This document shows, one piece after another, positions 1 to 7,448 of a DNA stretch of 12,601 nucleotides. Every line of letters begins with the position of its first letter. The first letter of the stretch is position 1. A program made the position numbers and the translations under genes. The notes beneath the pieces were generated by a model. It saw only the letters and a program-made list of their open reading frames with translations. It did not search any database and was not told where the DNA came from. The stretch covers positions 1 through 12,601 of the forward strand of contig WQRN01000043.1 in NCBI GenBank assembly GCA_009786715.1, in the 5' to 3' direction. The stretch comes from Treponema sp. (GTDB lineage: Bacteria > Spirochaetota > Spirochaetia > Treponematales > Breznakiellaceae).

Positions 1-18
1 GCAAAGGGGGACACGAAG

Positions 19-261
19 ATGGCAGTAACATCTGCGAAGAAACCTGCGGCAAAGAAAGCCGCAAAGAAAACCGGTGCGAAGAAGACCACCGCGAAGAAGC
101 CGGCGGCAAAGAAAAAAACCGCTGCGAAGAAACCTGCGGCAAAGAAAGCCACAGCGAAGAAACCTGCGGCAAAGAAAGCCGCAAAAAAACCCGCTGCGAA
201 GAAAACAGCCGCGAAGAAACCGGCCGCCAAGAAAGCAGCCGCCAAGAAACCAGCTCTTTAA
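19..261 (+). CDS. Histone H1-like Lys/Ala-rich DNA-binding protein
   Basis: An 80-residue protein made almost wholly of AKK units joined by PA, TA or AA. I count 31 lysines (about 39%) and no acidic residue. The composition matches the C-terminal tail of eukaryotic H1 and the bacterial H1-like proteins (Chlamydia Hc2, Bordetella BpH1 type), which bind DNA by charge and compact the nucleoid. There is no globular domain, signal peptide or membrane segment, so it should be cytoplasmic and largely disordered. The start is the ATG preceded by a purine-rich AAAGGGGG ribosome binding site about 8 bases upstream. A strong terminator follows, so the gene probably ends its own transcript; its promoter lies before the window. 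The precise role is inferred from composition only, because low-complexity sequence gives no reliable homology. Confidence 0.85.
   Translation: MAVTSAKKPAAKKAAKKTGAKKTTAKKPAAKKKTAAKKPAAKKATAKKPAAKKAAKKPAAKKTAAKKPAAKKAAAKKPAL
34..180 (+). repeat. 27-bp perfect direct repeat, three copies, inside the histone-like gene
   Basis: The same 27 bases occur at 34-60, 124-150 and 154-180, the last two separated by three bases. The unit encodes AKKPAAKKA in frame, and the copies are nine codons long, so gain or loss of a copy would keep the frame. Synonymous codons vary elsewhere in the gene, so identity at base level points to recent duplication or conversion rather than protein-level selection alone. 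Confidence 0.85.
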
Positions 262-300
262 TCAAGAGGTTTTTTGGACATAGAAAAATAGCTTTTTATG

Positions 301-348
301 AAAGGCCTGGTTCGAGAGGCATACCTCTCTGGATCGGGTCTTTTTTTT
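301..348 (+). terminator. Rho-independent terminator of the histone-like gene
   Basis: Bases 301-319 pair with 324-343 around a CATA loop (320-323). The stem has about 19 pairs including several G-U pairs and a single bulged T at 330. Its 3' arm runs into eight T residues at 341-348. It lies 39 bases after the stop codon and separates this gene from the kinase-flagellar unit. Confidence 0.9.
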
Positions 349-360
349 AATGAAATATAT

Positions 361-401
361 TAGCCAAAATGGTTGATTATTTATATAATAATTATTATAT
401 T
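361..401 (+). promoter_or_regulatory. Candidate sigma70-type promoter(s) for the kinase-flagellar operon
   Basis: Two overlapping candidates are visible in this AT-rich stretch. The first is TTGATT (373-378), a 17-base spacer and TATATT (396-401), with a predicted start near 408. The second is TAGCCA (361-366), a 17-base spacer and a perfect TATAAT (384-389). The first would give a leader of about 26 bases before the ATG at 434 and would make the TTG at 413 an unlikely start codon. AT-rich DNA makes chance matches common, so the exact box is uncertain. Confidence 0.5.
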
Positions 402-433
402 AGACCATATATTTGAATTGGATGGGAGCCAAA

Positions 434-1807
434 ATGCCGATTCGTAATAAAATGTTAATCATTATCATAGCCGCAATAGTAATAATCAGTGGTTTCAGTC
501 TTGCCGCCGGCGCTTTTTTTATACATGACAACGTTAATAACCTGTTTATCGTAAGCGCTGTTACTTTGGCTGTAAGCGTTGCCGCCGCGTTATTAATCTC
601 ATCGATTGTAAAGCGTTTTTACGAAAAAATTGAACGCCTGCGTGAGTCCGCGGAATCAATGTCGGAGTTAAAATCCAAGTTTATTGCGACTATCAGCCAT
701 GAAATTCGAACGCCAATGAGCAATATTGTGGGGTTCTCGGAACTCGCGATAACCGAAGAAAACAATTATAAAGTTAAGGATTTTTTAAACAAAATAAAGA
801 ATAACGCTGAATGGCTCATGCAGATTATCAACGATATTCTGGATATTTCGCAGGCGGAATACGGCAATTTAGCGCTTGAGAATATTCCGTTTGACATGCA
901 CGATCTGCTGTCGAGCTGCCGCGCCTTGCTAATGCCGAAAGCCGAAGAAAAAGGCCTTACCTTGTATTTTTATGTTGAACCAAGCATTGGAAAGAAACCA
1001 TTGGGTGACCCCGCGAGGCTGCGTCAGGTTCTTGTAAATCTTTTATCCAACGCCATTAAATTTACAAATACCGGCATGATCAAACTTCATGCTGTTGTAA
1101 GAGAGATGAACGAAAGAAACATTACAATGCGTTTTGAGGTAAAGGATTCAGGCATTGGAATGTCTCCTGAACAGGTTAATAGAATTTTCGACCCCTACGC
1201 GCCCGATGAAATTGGAAAAACGCATAGATTCGGCGGTACGGGGCTTGGGCTCGCTATTACTAAAAACCTGGTTGAAATGATGGGTGGAAAGCTTCATGTA
1301 GACAGCGCTCTCGGTATCGGCAGCAAATTCAGCTTTGAAATTACCTTTGATACGATAGATGTGCAGGATGACGACCTAATGCGGGAAAAAATCGTGTTTA
1401 ACGAGCTTGAAAAACCGGATTTTGACGCTGAAGTTCTTTTATGCGAAGACAACTATATGAATCAGCAGGTTATAAGCGAACATTTAAAGAGAGTAGGCAT
1501 AAGAACCGTTGTCGCCGAGAACGGCAAAGTCGGACTTGATTTTATTAAAAAACGCATTGAAAAGAACCAAAAACAATTTGACCTCATTTTCATGGATATG
1601 CATATGCCTGTTATGGACGGTCTTGAAACATCCATGCACATCACAAATCTTCATTTAGGCATTCCGATTGTCGCCATGACAGCGAACGTAATTTACAACG
1701 ACAAGGATATTTACAAGAAAAACGGCATGAATGACTGTGTCGGTAAACCTTTTACATCACAGGAATTATGGCGTTGTTTAATGAAGTATTTAACCCCAAA
1801 ATTATAG
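434..1807 (+). CDS. Hybrid sensor histidine kinase with C-terminal receiver domain
   Basis: The 457-residue protein has two adjacent membrane segments (about 7-29 and 36-59) joined by only about six residues, so there is essentially no periplasmic sensor. A HisKA dimerisation domain follows with phospho-acceptor His89 in SHEIRTP. The HATPase domain has an N box (Asn206 in LLSNAIKF), a G1 box (DSGIG from Asp238) and a G2 box (GGTGLGL, 267-273). The receiver domain (about 332-457) keeps the acidic pair Glu338/Asp339, phospho-acceptor Asp388 in FMDMHMP, Thr416 and Lys438, so it looks functional. I choose ATG 434 because GGGAG (424-428) sits five bases upstream; in-frame TTG 413 and ATG 422 lack a ribosome binding site. 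Phosphate is expected to pass from His to the internal Asp and then to an Hpt protein, none of which is encoded here. It precedes flgF by 47 bases, which suggests a flagellar or motility-linked role; the signal is unknown. Confidence 0.9.
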   Translation: MPIRNKMLIIIIAAIVIISGFSLAAGAFFIHDNVNNLFIVSAVTLAVSVAAALLISSIVKRFYEKIERLRESAESMSELKSKFIATISHEIRTPMSNIVGFSELAITEENNYKVKDFLNKIKNNAEWLMQIINDILDISQAEYGNLALENIPFDMHDLLSSCRALLMPKAEEKGLTLYFYVEPSIGKKPLGDPARLRQVLVNLLSNAIKFTNTGMIKLHAVVREMNERNITMRFEVKDSGIGMSPEQVNRIFDPYAPDEIGKTHRFGGTGLGLAITKNLVEMMGGKLHVDSALGIGSKFSFEITFDTIDVQDDDLMREKIVFNELEKPDFDAEVLLCEDNYMNQQVISEHLKRVGIRTVVAENGKVGLDFIKKRIEKNQKQFDLIFMDMHMPVMDGLETSMHITNLHLGIPIVAMTANVIYNDKDIYKKNGMNDCVGKPFTSQELWRCLMKYLTPKL

Positions 1808-1854
1808 TAAAAAGCCGTATTAAACCGCTCAATTTATATGCCGATAATTGAAAT

Positions 1855-2706
1855 ATGATAAGAGGATGGTATACCGGCGCCAGCGGCATGAGGGCGCAGC
1901 AATGGCGTCTTGACGCTGTAGCGAACAATTTGTCGAATGTCAGCACAAGCGGCTATAAAAAAGACGTTTCTTCTTTTAAGGCATCTCCTGAATTATTGCT
2001 CAGACGGCAGGACGATGACGGCGTTTACAAACACCCGTTTGGGTCGGCGGACGCGGCTCCCATAGTCGGGAAACTCGGAATGGGCGTAGAATTAAACGAA
2101 TTATTTACCCAATTTACACAGGGCGCGCCTTTGGAAACATCCAGCGATTTTGACATGATGCTGGAAGGCAAGGGTTTTTTCTCTGTCGCGACTCCTTACG
2201 GCGAACGATACACACGAAACGGTTCATTTATACTCGGCAAAGAAGGCTATCTGGAAACCAACGAGGGCTACCCTGTGCTTGGCGAAAACGGGCCGATCAG
2301 AGTTAAAGCTAATAATTTTCAGGTAGACAGCGAAGGCAGGGTTTGGATTAACGCCGCCTATCCTGATGATCCTGAAGTGATGGTAGGAAGGGAAAATAAT
2401 CAATGGGAAGATACCGTCCTGCTTGATACCCTCAAAATTGTAGATTTTGAGCTTGATCGTTATCTGGAAAAACAGGGAACCAGTCTTTACCGCGAAAGTC
2501 AGACATCAGGCCCTGCAATGACACTGGATCTGATGGACCGCCCAAAGGTAATACAGAGGTTTGTTGAAGCTTCGAACGTTGATCCTGTAATTGAAATGGT
2601 TCAGATGATCGAAGTAAACCGCGCATACGAAGCGAATCAAAAAGTTATCCAAACCGAAGACGCTATTTTGGGTACATTAATAAATCAAGTCGCCAAATTT
2701 GGCTGA
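1855..2706 (+). CDS. flgF: Flagellar basal-body rod protein FlgF
   Basis: The 283-residue FlgF/FlgG-family protein is a structural subunit of the flagellar rod, exported by the flagellar type III apparatus and assembled in the periplasm. The N terminus MIRGWYTGASGM and the rod motif ANNLSNVSTSGY (23-34) are diagnostic. The C-terminal rod domain (about 236-283) carries ASNVDP...RAYEANQKVIQT, the coiled-coil-forming end shared by rod and hook proteins. It has no cleavable signal peptide, as expected for the family. It is slightly longer than the usual 250 or so residues. The conserved N terminus fixes the ATG, yet no convincing ribosome binding site precedes it, so translation may be weak or may depend on the gene upstream. 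flgG follows after 18 bases. Telling FlgF from FlgG relies on gene order and on the closer FlgG match of the next gene. Spirochaete annotations sometimes name both flgG. Confidence 0.9.
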   Translation: MIRGWYTGASGMRAQQWRLDAVANNLSNVSTSGYKKDVSSFKASPELLLRRQDDDGVYKHPFGSADAAPIVGKLGMGVELNELFTQFTQGAPLETSSDFDMMLEGKGFFSVATPYGERYTRNGSFILGKEGYLETNEGYPVLGENGPIRVKANNFQVDSEGRVWINAAYPDDPEVMVGRENNQWEDTVLLDTLKIVDFELDRYLEKQGTSLYRESQTSGPAMTLDLMDRPKVIQRFVEASNVDPVIEMVQMIEVNRAYEANQKVIQTEDAILGTLINQVAKFG

Positions 2707-2724
2707 TAATAACAGGAGTAAATA

Positions 2725-3525
2725 ATGGTAAGAAGTTTATGGACAGGCGCAGCCGGCATGATTGGACAGCAATCCAATATCGATACAATTTCAAATAACC
2801 TTGCGAACGTAAATACGCACGGCTTTAAAAAGCAGCGCGTAGATTTTGAAGACCTTATTTATCAGACTGTAAAAACGGCCGGCACTCCGGCGACTGAGGA
2901 CACTGTTGTCCCTGTCGGCATACAGCTCGGTCACGGCGTTAAAGTCGCGGACACCCAGAGGGTTTTCTCTCAGGGGGCGCTGCAGCAGACAAGCGTGCCT
3001 ACCGATGTCGCGATTACAGGCGAAGGTTTTTTCAGAATACAGATGTACGACGGCTCCATGGCGTATACGCGCAATGGCAACTTTAAAGTTGATTCAACCG
3101 GGCGCATGGTTACCAGCAACGGTTACTGGCTTGTTCCAGATATTATAATGCCCGAAAACTTCTTGCCGGAAGAAATTAATATTACAAAAGACGGCAGAGT
3201 CAGCGTAAAAGTTCCCAGAGACGGCGAAATCGCGGAAGTTGACGTTGGCAGAATTGAGCTTTACCGCTTTCCAAACCCTGTCGGCCTTACCGCGATAGGC
3301 GAAAACCTTTTCAGAACCAGTCAGGCTTCAGGCGACGCCATTCCTGGTATTCCCGGTTATGAAGGTATGGGACAGCTTGAACACAGATTCCTTGAAATGT
3401 CCAACGTCGCGGTTGTTCAGGAAATGGTTAATTTGATTGTCGCGCAGCGCGCCTATGAATTTAATTCGCGCACTATTCAGACAAGCGACAACATGCTTGG
3501 AACCGCTACAACATTAAAGAGGTAA
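2725..3525 (+). CDS. flgG: Flagellar distal rod protein FlgG
   Basis: The 266-residue protein, close to the 260 residues of enteric FlgG, forms the distal rod that links the basal body to the hook. The N-terminal rod motif SNNLANVNTHGFKK (about 23-36) and the C-terminal domain (222-266; MSNVAVVQEM, AQRAYEFNSRTIQTSD) are nearly canonical. Between them lies the D1 region with the typical GEGFF (about 100) and YTRNGNF motifs. The start has a good AGGAG site (2714-2718) seven bases upstream. It shares the transcript with flgF and the rod-binding gene. The last codons of flgG (AGAGG, 3518-3522) also serve as the ribosome binding site of the next gene, which favours coupled translation. Confidence 0.95.
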   Translation: MVRSLWTGAAGMIGQQSNIDTISNNLANVNTHGFKKQRVDFEDLIYQTVKTAGTPATEDTVVPVGIQLGHGVKVADTQRVFSQGALQQTSVPTDVAITGEGFFRIQMYDGSMAYTRNGNFKVDSTGRMVTSNGYWLVPDIIMPENFLPEEINITKDGRVSVKVPRDGEIAEVDVGRIELYRFPNPVGLTAIGENLFRTSQASGDAIPGIPGYEGMGQLEHRFLEMSNVAVVQEMVNLIVAQRAYEFNSRTIQTSDNMLGTATTLKR

Positions 3526-3532
3526 TTAGACA

Positions 3533-3913
3533 ATGGAAATCAGCGGATTTGGTTTAATCAACATGGACGATTATCGTCTTTCTTCTCAATCAACCGCTAA
3601 TAACCCGGAAAAGTTTGCGGACGCTTTGAAAAGGGCATCTGCGGCAAACGCTCCTGTTCAGGCAAGACCAGGACAGGAGCCGATCGACAAAGAAGATAAA
3701 CTTTATCAGCTGTGTTTGGAGCTGGAAACCTTTCTTGTTAAAAATCTTTTAACAAGCATGAGAAATACCGTGCAAAAATCAGGGCTTGTAGATGAAGGCT
3801 TTGCCGGTAAAATGTATGAAGATATGCTGTACGATGAATATGCCAAAGATTTTACTAAAAACGCGAATTTCGGTCTTGCCGAACAGGCATACAGACAAAT
3901 GAAAAATTATTAA
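3533..3913 (+). CDS. flgJ: FlgJ-type rod-binding protein without muramidase domain
   Basis: The 126-residue protein has one recognisable domain at about 55-123, the FlgJ N-terminal rod-binding domain. Its marks are LELETFLVKNLLTSMR, an amphipathic helix, and AGKMYEDMLYDEYAKDF, followed by GLAEQAYRQM. In enteric FlgJ (about 313 residues) this domain caps the growing rod and is fused to a peptidoglycan hydrolase; here the hydrolase half is absent, as in several spirochaetes and alphaproteobacteria. Another enzyme would have to open the wall for the rod. The first 50 residues are Ser/Ala/Pro-rich and probably flexible. There is no signal peptide, so export is presumably by the flagellar apparatus. 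The gene starts eight bases after flgG, using a ribosome binding site inside the end of flgG. The symbol refers to the domain, not full-length FlgJ. Confidence 0.88.
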   Translation: MEISGFGLINMDDYRLSSQSTANNPEKFADALKRASAANAPVQARPGQEPIDKEDKLYQLCLELETFLVKNLLTSMRNTVQKSGLVDEGFAGKMYEDMLYDEYAKDFTKNANFGLAEQAYRQMKNY

Positions 3914-3955
3914 TTTTCTTGTTTGTGTTAGCGCATTTAATATAAAAAACCTTTA

Positions 3956-3984
3956 TTTACATTATAGCAAAAACAAGTTATAAT
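3956..3984 (+). promoter_or_regulatory. Near-consensus sigma70 promoter for the cyclase unit
   Basis: TTTACA (3956-3961), a 17-base spacer and a perfect TATAAT (3979-3984) form the best promoter in the window. The expected start point, about seven bases beyond the -10 box, is at 3990-3992, which is the ATG of the cyclase itself. No hairpin terminator for the flagellar operon is visible between 3914 and 3955, so some read-through is possible. Confidence 0.7.
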
Positions 3985-3989
3985 GGCTC

Positions 3990-5858
3990 ATGACGCAAAA
4001 AGACAATAGCTTGATGAAAGTGCGGTTTTCTATTGGCGCCAAGTTAATAACGATCATAACCTTTATAGTATTAATATCCCTTGGTTCCATTATCGCCCTT
4101 GTTTCGCTTCTTGTCCGCGCTGATTTACAGATTCTTGCCGAAGAAAACAATTTTGAAACAAACCGAAGAACGGCAATGACTGCCGATTCCGCTTTTGGAT
4201 ACATTCATTCCAATTCTTTAATTCTTATCCGCACAATCACCTCGGTAGGGCCCGGCAGCTATCTTGCGCATGAAACTGCCGATTTCTTTTTTGAGCGCAA
4301 CCCTCAGATTGCGTCTGTCTTTTTTTCTACAGATCGTTCTATTCAATCGGAAATTTTAGTTAACGCCGATTTTTTTGAAACGCGCGACATGGACGCTGAA
4401 CTTGCGAAAAATTACCGCGCCGGGAATAATACCGCTCTTACAAGAGCCGCAGCTGGCGAGACTCTGCTTTTAAACGCGGCGCGTGATTTCGGCGCGCCGA
4501 TTCTTGCAATGTTTTTTCCGTGGCAGAACGGAGGCGCGGGCGTTTTATTCTCTCCGATGGATTTAAATGACGCTTTCGGTTACGGGGTAAATCAATCGTA
4601 TCTTATCAACGATGTTGGCGATATTTTGATTCACGCCGATTTTGACATGGTGCGTAACGCGGTAAATGTTTCGGATCGCGGTTTTACAAAACACGCATGG
4701 AACAGGCCGGAACGCGAATCGCAGACTCTGTATACAGGCGAAGACGGAAGGCGTTACTTTGGAGCGTTTACAAAACTTAATACCGCAGGCACCGTTGTAA
4801 TTACAAGCATAGAGTACAATAAAGTTTTCGAAGGTATAAACGCGACAACAAGGCGCAATATTTACCTTACGATCACGGTTTTAAGCATTTCAATTATTTT
4901 TATCTGGTTTTTCGCGAAGAGTATTTCCATTCCTTTAAAGGCGCTTGCCGAAGACGCGCACGGTATAGAAAGCGGTAAGTTTGAAATATCTCTTACGCCT
5001 AAAGGCCACGATGAAATCGGCGTTTTAACTTCAAGTTTCCAGAGGATGTGCAAGGCGCTTAATATTTTCGGCAGGTTTACAAACCGCGATATAGCGGTAC
5101 GCGCAATGCGGGGCGAGATTAAACCGGGCGGTTTTCCGAAAAACGCGACGGTATTTTTCTCTGATATACGCGGATTCACCGCAATTTCTGAAAATTTTAC
5201 AAATCAATTCGGAGATGAAGCGTCGGATAAAATCGTTCACTGGCTTAACGAATACTTTACAAAAATGGTTGACTGTGTGGAAAGAACAGGCGGCGTTGTG
5301 GATAAATTTATCGGAGACGCCCTCATGGCGCATTGGGGGACTGCTTACACGACAGGCAGCACAAGAAAGGACGCGTACAACTGCATTTCCGCGGCGTTAA
5401 TGATGCGCAGAGCTCTTTACCGCATGAATCAGGGGCGCAAGAAAGACGATCCAAGTAACCCGCGCATTCAATTCGGCTGCGGAATTAATACTGGAATTGT
5501 AACAGCAGGCCAGTTAGGTTCCGATGTCAGAATGGAATATACAGTTATAGGCGACCCTGTTAATCTCGCGTCACGTGTCGAGGCTTTAAATAAACCGCTT
5601 GGCACGGACATTTTAATCGCAGAGGATACATGGCGGCTTGTTAGAAAAAAATTCCTTACTGTGGAAATGCCTTCCGTAAAAGTTAAAGGAAAAGAAAAAC
5701 CTGTGCGTATTTTTGCCGTTATAAATTACGCTAAAAATCCTAAAGGGCCTAAAACTCTTGTCCGCCTGCAGAGGATGCTCGGCATAAAGCAGCCTGATAA
5801 TTTAAAGATTGATACAAGCGCGTCTGAAATTAAATATAAAATTGTCGGCAAAAAGTAG
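3990..5858 (+). CDS. Membrane class III adenylate cyclase (Cache-like sensor, HAMP, cyclase)
   Basis: The 622-residue receptor cyclase makes cAMP from ATP. It has one membrane segment at about 18-42, a periplasmic region to about 289 with a Cache-like end (YLINDVGDILIHAD, 204-217), a second segment (about 290-309), a HAMP linker (about 310-357) and the catalytic domain (about 384-580). The catalytic set is complete: metal-binding Asp392 (FFSDIRGFT) and Asp443 (FIGDALMAHWG), adenine-selecting Lys439 and Thr518 (EYTVIGD), and transition-state Asn525 and Arg529 (VNLASRVE). The Lys/Thr pair points to ATP rather than GTP. One chain carries all residues, so it should act as a homodimer. Two starts are possible: ATG 3990, which may be leaderless given the promoter position, or ATG 4014, which gives MKVRFSIGAKL directly before the membrane segment. 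Neither has a clear ribosome binding site. The ligand is unknown. Confidence 0.92.
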   Translation: MTQKDNSLMKVRFSIGAKLITIITFIVLISLGSIIALVSLLVRADLQILAEENNFETNRRTAMTADSAFGYIHSNSLILIRTITSVGPGSYLAHETADFFFERNPQIASVFFSTDRSIQSEILVNADFFETRDMDAELAKNYRAGNNTALTRAAAGETLLLNAARDFGAPILAMFFPWQNGGAGVLFSPMDLNDAFGYGVNQSYLINDVGDILIHADFDMVRNAVNVSDRGFTKHAWNRPERESQTLYTGEDGRRYFGAFTKLNTAGTVVITSIEYNKVFEGINATTRRNIYLTITVLSISIIFIWFFAKSISIPLKALAEDAHGIESGKFEISLTPKGHDEIGVLTSSFQRMCKALNIFGRFTNRDIAVRAMRGEIKPGGFPKNATVFFSDIRGFTAISENFTNQFGDEASDKIVHWLNEYFTKMVDCVERTGGVVDKFIGDALMAHWGTAYTTGSTRKDAYNCISAALMMRRALYRMNQGRKKDDPSNPRIQFGCGINTGIVTAGQLGSDVRMEYTVIGDPVNLASRVEALNKPLGTDILIAEDTWRLVRKKFLTVEMPSVKVKGKEKPVRIFAVINYAKNPKGPKTLVRLQRMLGIKQPDNLKIDTSASEIKYKIVGKK

Positions 5859-5867
5859 GGGAAGCTG

Positions 5868-7379
5868 ATGGGCGATAACGCTTTAGATGTTCAGTTGAAA
5901 AAGCCCTCTGTTAGCGGCAAATTCCGCCTTTTAGATATTTTTGTTCTTATTGTTTTTATTTCTACCGCTATTTTAGGGCTTTATCTTTTCCGTCAGGATT
6001 TAATGCGTACTTTCGAAAACCGCGACGTGGAACCTGCCGGCATTATAATAATCAGAAACAACATTATTCAGCGCCGCCATGAAAACCGCGTGGCATGGGA
6101 CAGGATTTTTAAAGATTCGCCTGTGTATCCCGGCGATTTAATTCGTTCCGCCGAACTGTCGTCCGCAACCATCGATATAGAAAGAAACGAAATTGATTTA
6201 AACGAATATTCATTAATACGAATTCAGCGTTCCATGGGCGGTTACGGAAATTTTCATATCGAACTGCAGGAAGGAAATATCAGCGTAACATGCGCCGCGG
6301 AAAGCCCCGGCATCACTTTAAATTTAATGGGAACGCAGGTTCAAACATCGTCGGGGACAGTGCTTAACGCTTCCGCGACAGAAGAGGGGATTGCCGTACA
6401 GGTTAGCGAAGGAAAAGCGGAAATAAAATACGAAGGGCAGGAAAAAACGCAGGAAATATCGGAAGGCGCAATGATCGCGTTTGATTCTTACGGCGCGGAA
6501 AGGATAATACCTTCCGCTGTTGTTATGCGCCCTGCGCCAAACGCGCGTTATCTGAAAAGCGGAGCCGATCCTGTGCTTGTAAAATTTTTATGGAACAGGG
6601 TAAATCTGGATGAAGGCGAAGAACTCCGCTTGGAAATCGCAGGCGATGTGTACTATACATATAATTACAGGATGCTAAACAACCTTTTTAATTCCGCGCA
6701 GTTGACGCTGAACGCGGGCCGCTGGCACTGGAGGCTTTTGCATCACGGCACTGTATTATATAAAGGCCAATTTGCAATCGTAGATTCGTCCGGGCCCGCG
6801 CTTTTAACCCCTGTATCGGGAAGTATTTTCCGTTATAACGATGTCGCCTCTTCGCAGTTTCGTTTTCAGTGGGCCGATAAACAGGGCGCGTCTGGTTATT
6901 TGATAGAAATTAACAACACCGCGGATTTCTCCTCTCCTTTAAAAATAAAGCAAACCACCGCCCCTTCTTTAATTTTTTCCGAATTAGAAGAGGGTACATG
7001 GTTTTGGCGCGTAAAGCCTGTCTTCCCGTCAATGTACGAAGGTGAAACAGGATATTCATCTGTAGCTTCTTTTAAAATTGAAAAAACATCTAACGCGCAG
7101 CCGTCCTCGGTAGAAATCCCCGTGATACCGGCAGCGCAGGCGGCGGAAAGCAGGGCGCAGGCTATTAAAAGTTCTGTAACAGAGCCCGCGGTTGCCGTAA
7201 AACCGGAACCTGCAAAACCGCCGAGGTATCATACGATTCAACCGGGTGATACATTAGGACGCGTTTCCAACCGTTATTACAATGACCCAATGCAATGGAT
7301 AAGAATTGTTACCGCGAATAATATTACAAATCCCGATTTAATATATCCGGGACAGACGTTTTTAATTCCTTATTTTTAA
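5868..7379 (+). CDS. Membrane-anchored FecR-like / Fn3-like / LysM protein
   Basis: The 503-residue protein has a short cytoplasmic N terminus and one membrane helix at about 22-41, with the rest predicted in the periplasm. Residues about 60-215 resemble a FecR beta domain (VYPGDLIRSAELSSATI, then IQEGNISV-like strands and VSEGKAEI). Two Fn3-like repeats follow at about 216-305 and 308-405, each ending in a GxWxWR motif (284-289 and 376-381). An Ala/Pro/Glu-rich linker (about 408-452) leads to a C-terminal LysM domain (about 454-501; YHTIQPGDTLGRVSNRYY to PGQTFLIP), which binds peptidoglycan. The protein would thus tether the inner membrane to the wall. Its AGGGG ribosome binding site (5857-5861) overlaps the TAG of the cyclase, six bases before ATG, indicating coupled translation. 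No ECF sigma factor or TonB receptor is nearby, so classic FecR anti-sigma function is unlikely. Partnership with the cyclase is inference. Confidence 0.85.
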   Translation: MGDNALDVQLKKPSVSGKFRLLDIFVLIVFISTAILGLYLFRQDLMRTFENRDVEPAGIIIIRNNIIQRRHENRVAWDRIFKDSPVYPGDLIRSAELSSATIDIERNEIDLNEYSLIRIQRSMGGYGNFHIELQEGNISVTCAAESPGITLNLMGTQVQTSSGTVLNASATEEGIAVQVSEGKAEIKYEGQEKTQEISEGAMIAFDSYGAERIIPSAVVMRPAPNARYLKSGADPVLVKFLWNRVNLDEGEELRLEIAGDVYYTYNYRMLNNLFNSAQLTLNAGRWHWRLLHHGTVLYKGQFAIVDSSGPALLTPVSGSIFRYNDVASSQFRFQWADKQGASGYLIEINNTADFSSPLKIKQTTAPSLIFSELEEGTWFWRVKPVFPSMYEGETGYSSVASFKIEKTSNAQPSSVEIPVIPAAQAAESRAQAIKSSVTEPAVAVKPEPAKPPRYHTIQPGDTLGRVSNRYYNDPMQWIRIVTANNITNPDLIYPGQTFLIPYF

Positions 7380-7399
7380 TTGGACTTTATTTCACTCGT

Positions 7400-7447
7400 T
7401 TGAATTATTATCTAATTACCGCTTTAAATAAAGCATTTTTTTATAAT
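7400..7447 (+). promoter_or_regulatory. Candidate promoter elements before the large lipoprotein
   Basis: A perfect TATAAT stands at 7442-7447 but has no good -35 box at 16-18 bases. A second weak candidate is TTGAAT (7400-7405), a 17-base spacer and TTTAAA (7423-7428). Start points would be near 7454 and 7435 respectively. The region is AT-rich, so both are tentative, but the gap needs some promoter if the lipoprotein is not read only from the cyclase operon. Confidence 0.4.
7421..7442 (+). terminator. Possible weak terminator of the cyclase-LysM operon
   Basis: GCTTT (7421-7425) pairs with AAAGC (7430-7434) around AAAT and is followed by seven T residues (7436-7442). The stem is only five pairs and AT-rich, so it would be leaky. 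It overlaps the candidate promoter elements of the next gene. Confidence 0.4.
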
Positions 7448-7448
7448 G

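Noticed and set aside
74..283. Arg-rich 69-residue open frame on the + strand overlapping the histone-like gene
   Set aside because: It is the shifted reading of the AKK repeat in another frame. The frame from 19 has the ribosome binding site and a coherent family composition.
413..433. Earlier TTG (413) or ATG (422) start for the hybrid kinase
   Set aside because: Neither has a ribosome binding site, and the likely transcription start near 408 would leave almost no leader for TTG 413. ATG 434 has GGGAG at proper spacing.
3914..3955. Possible terminator after the rod-binding gene
   Set aside because: I found no stem with a following T run in this stretch; only scattered AT-rich sequence.
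5031..5333. A 100-residue - strand open frame opposite the cyclase domain
   Set aside because: The + strand encodes the conserved catalytic motifs here; the reverse frame has no motif or translation signal.
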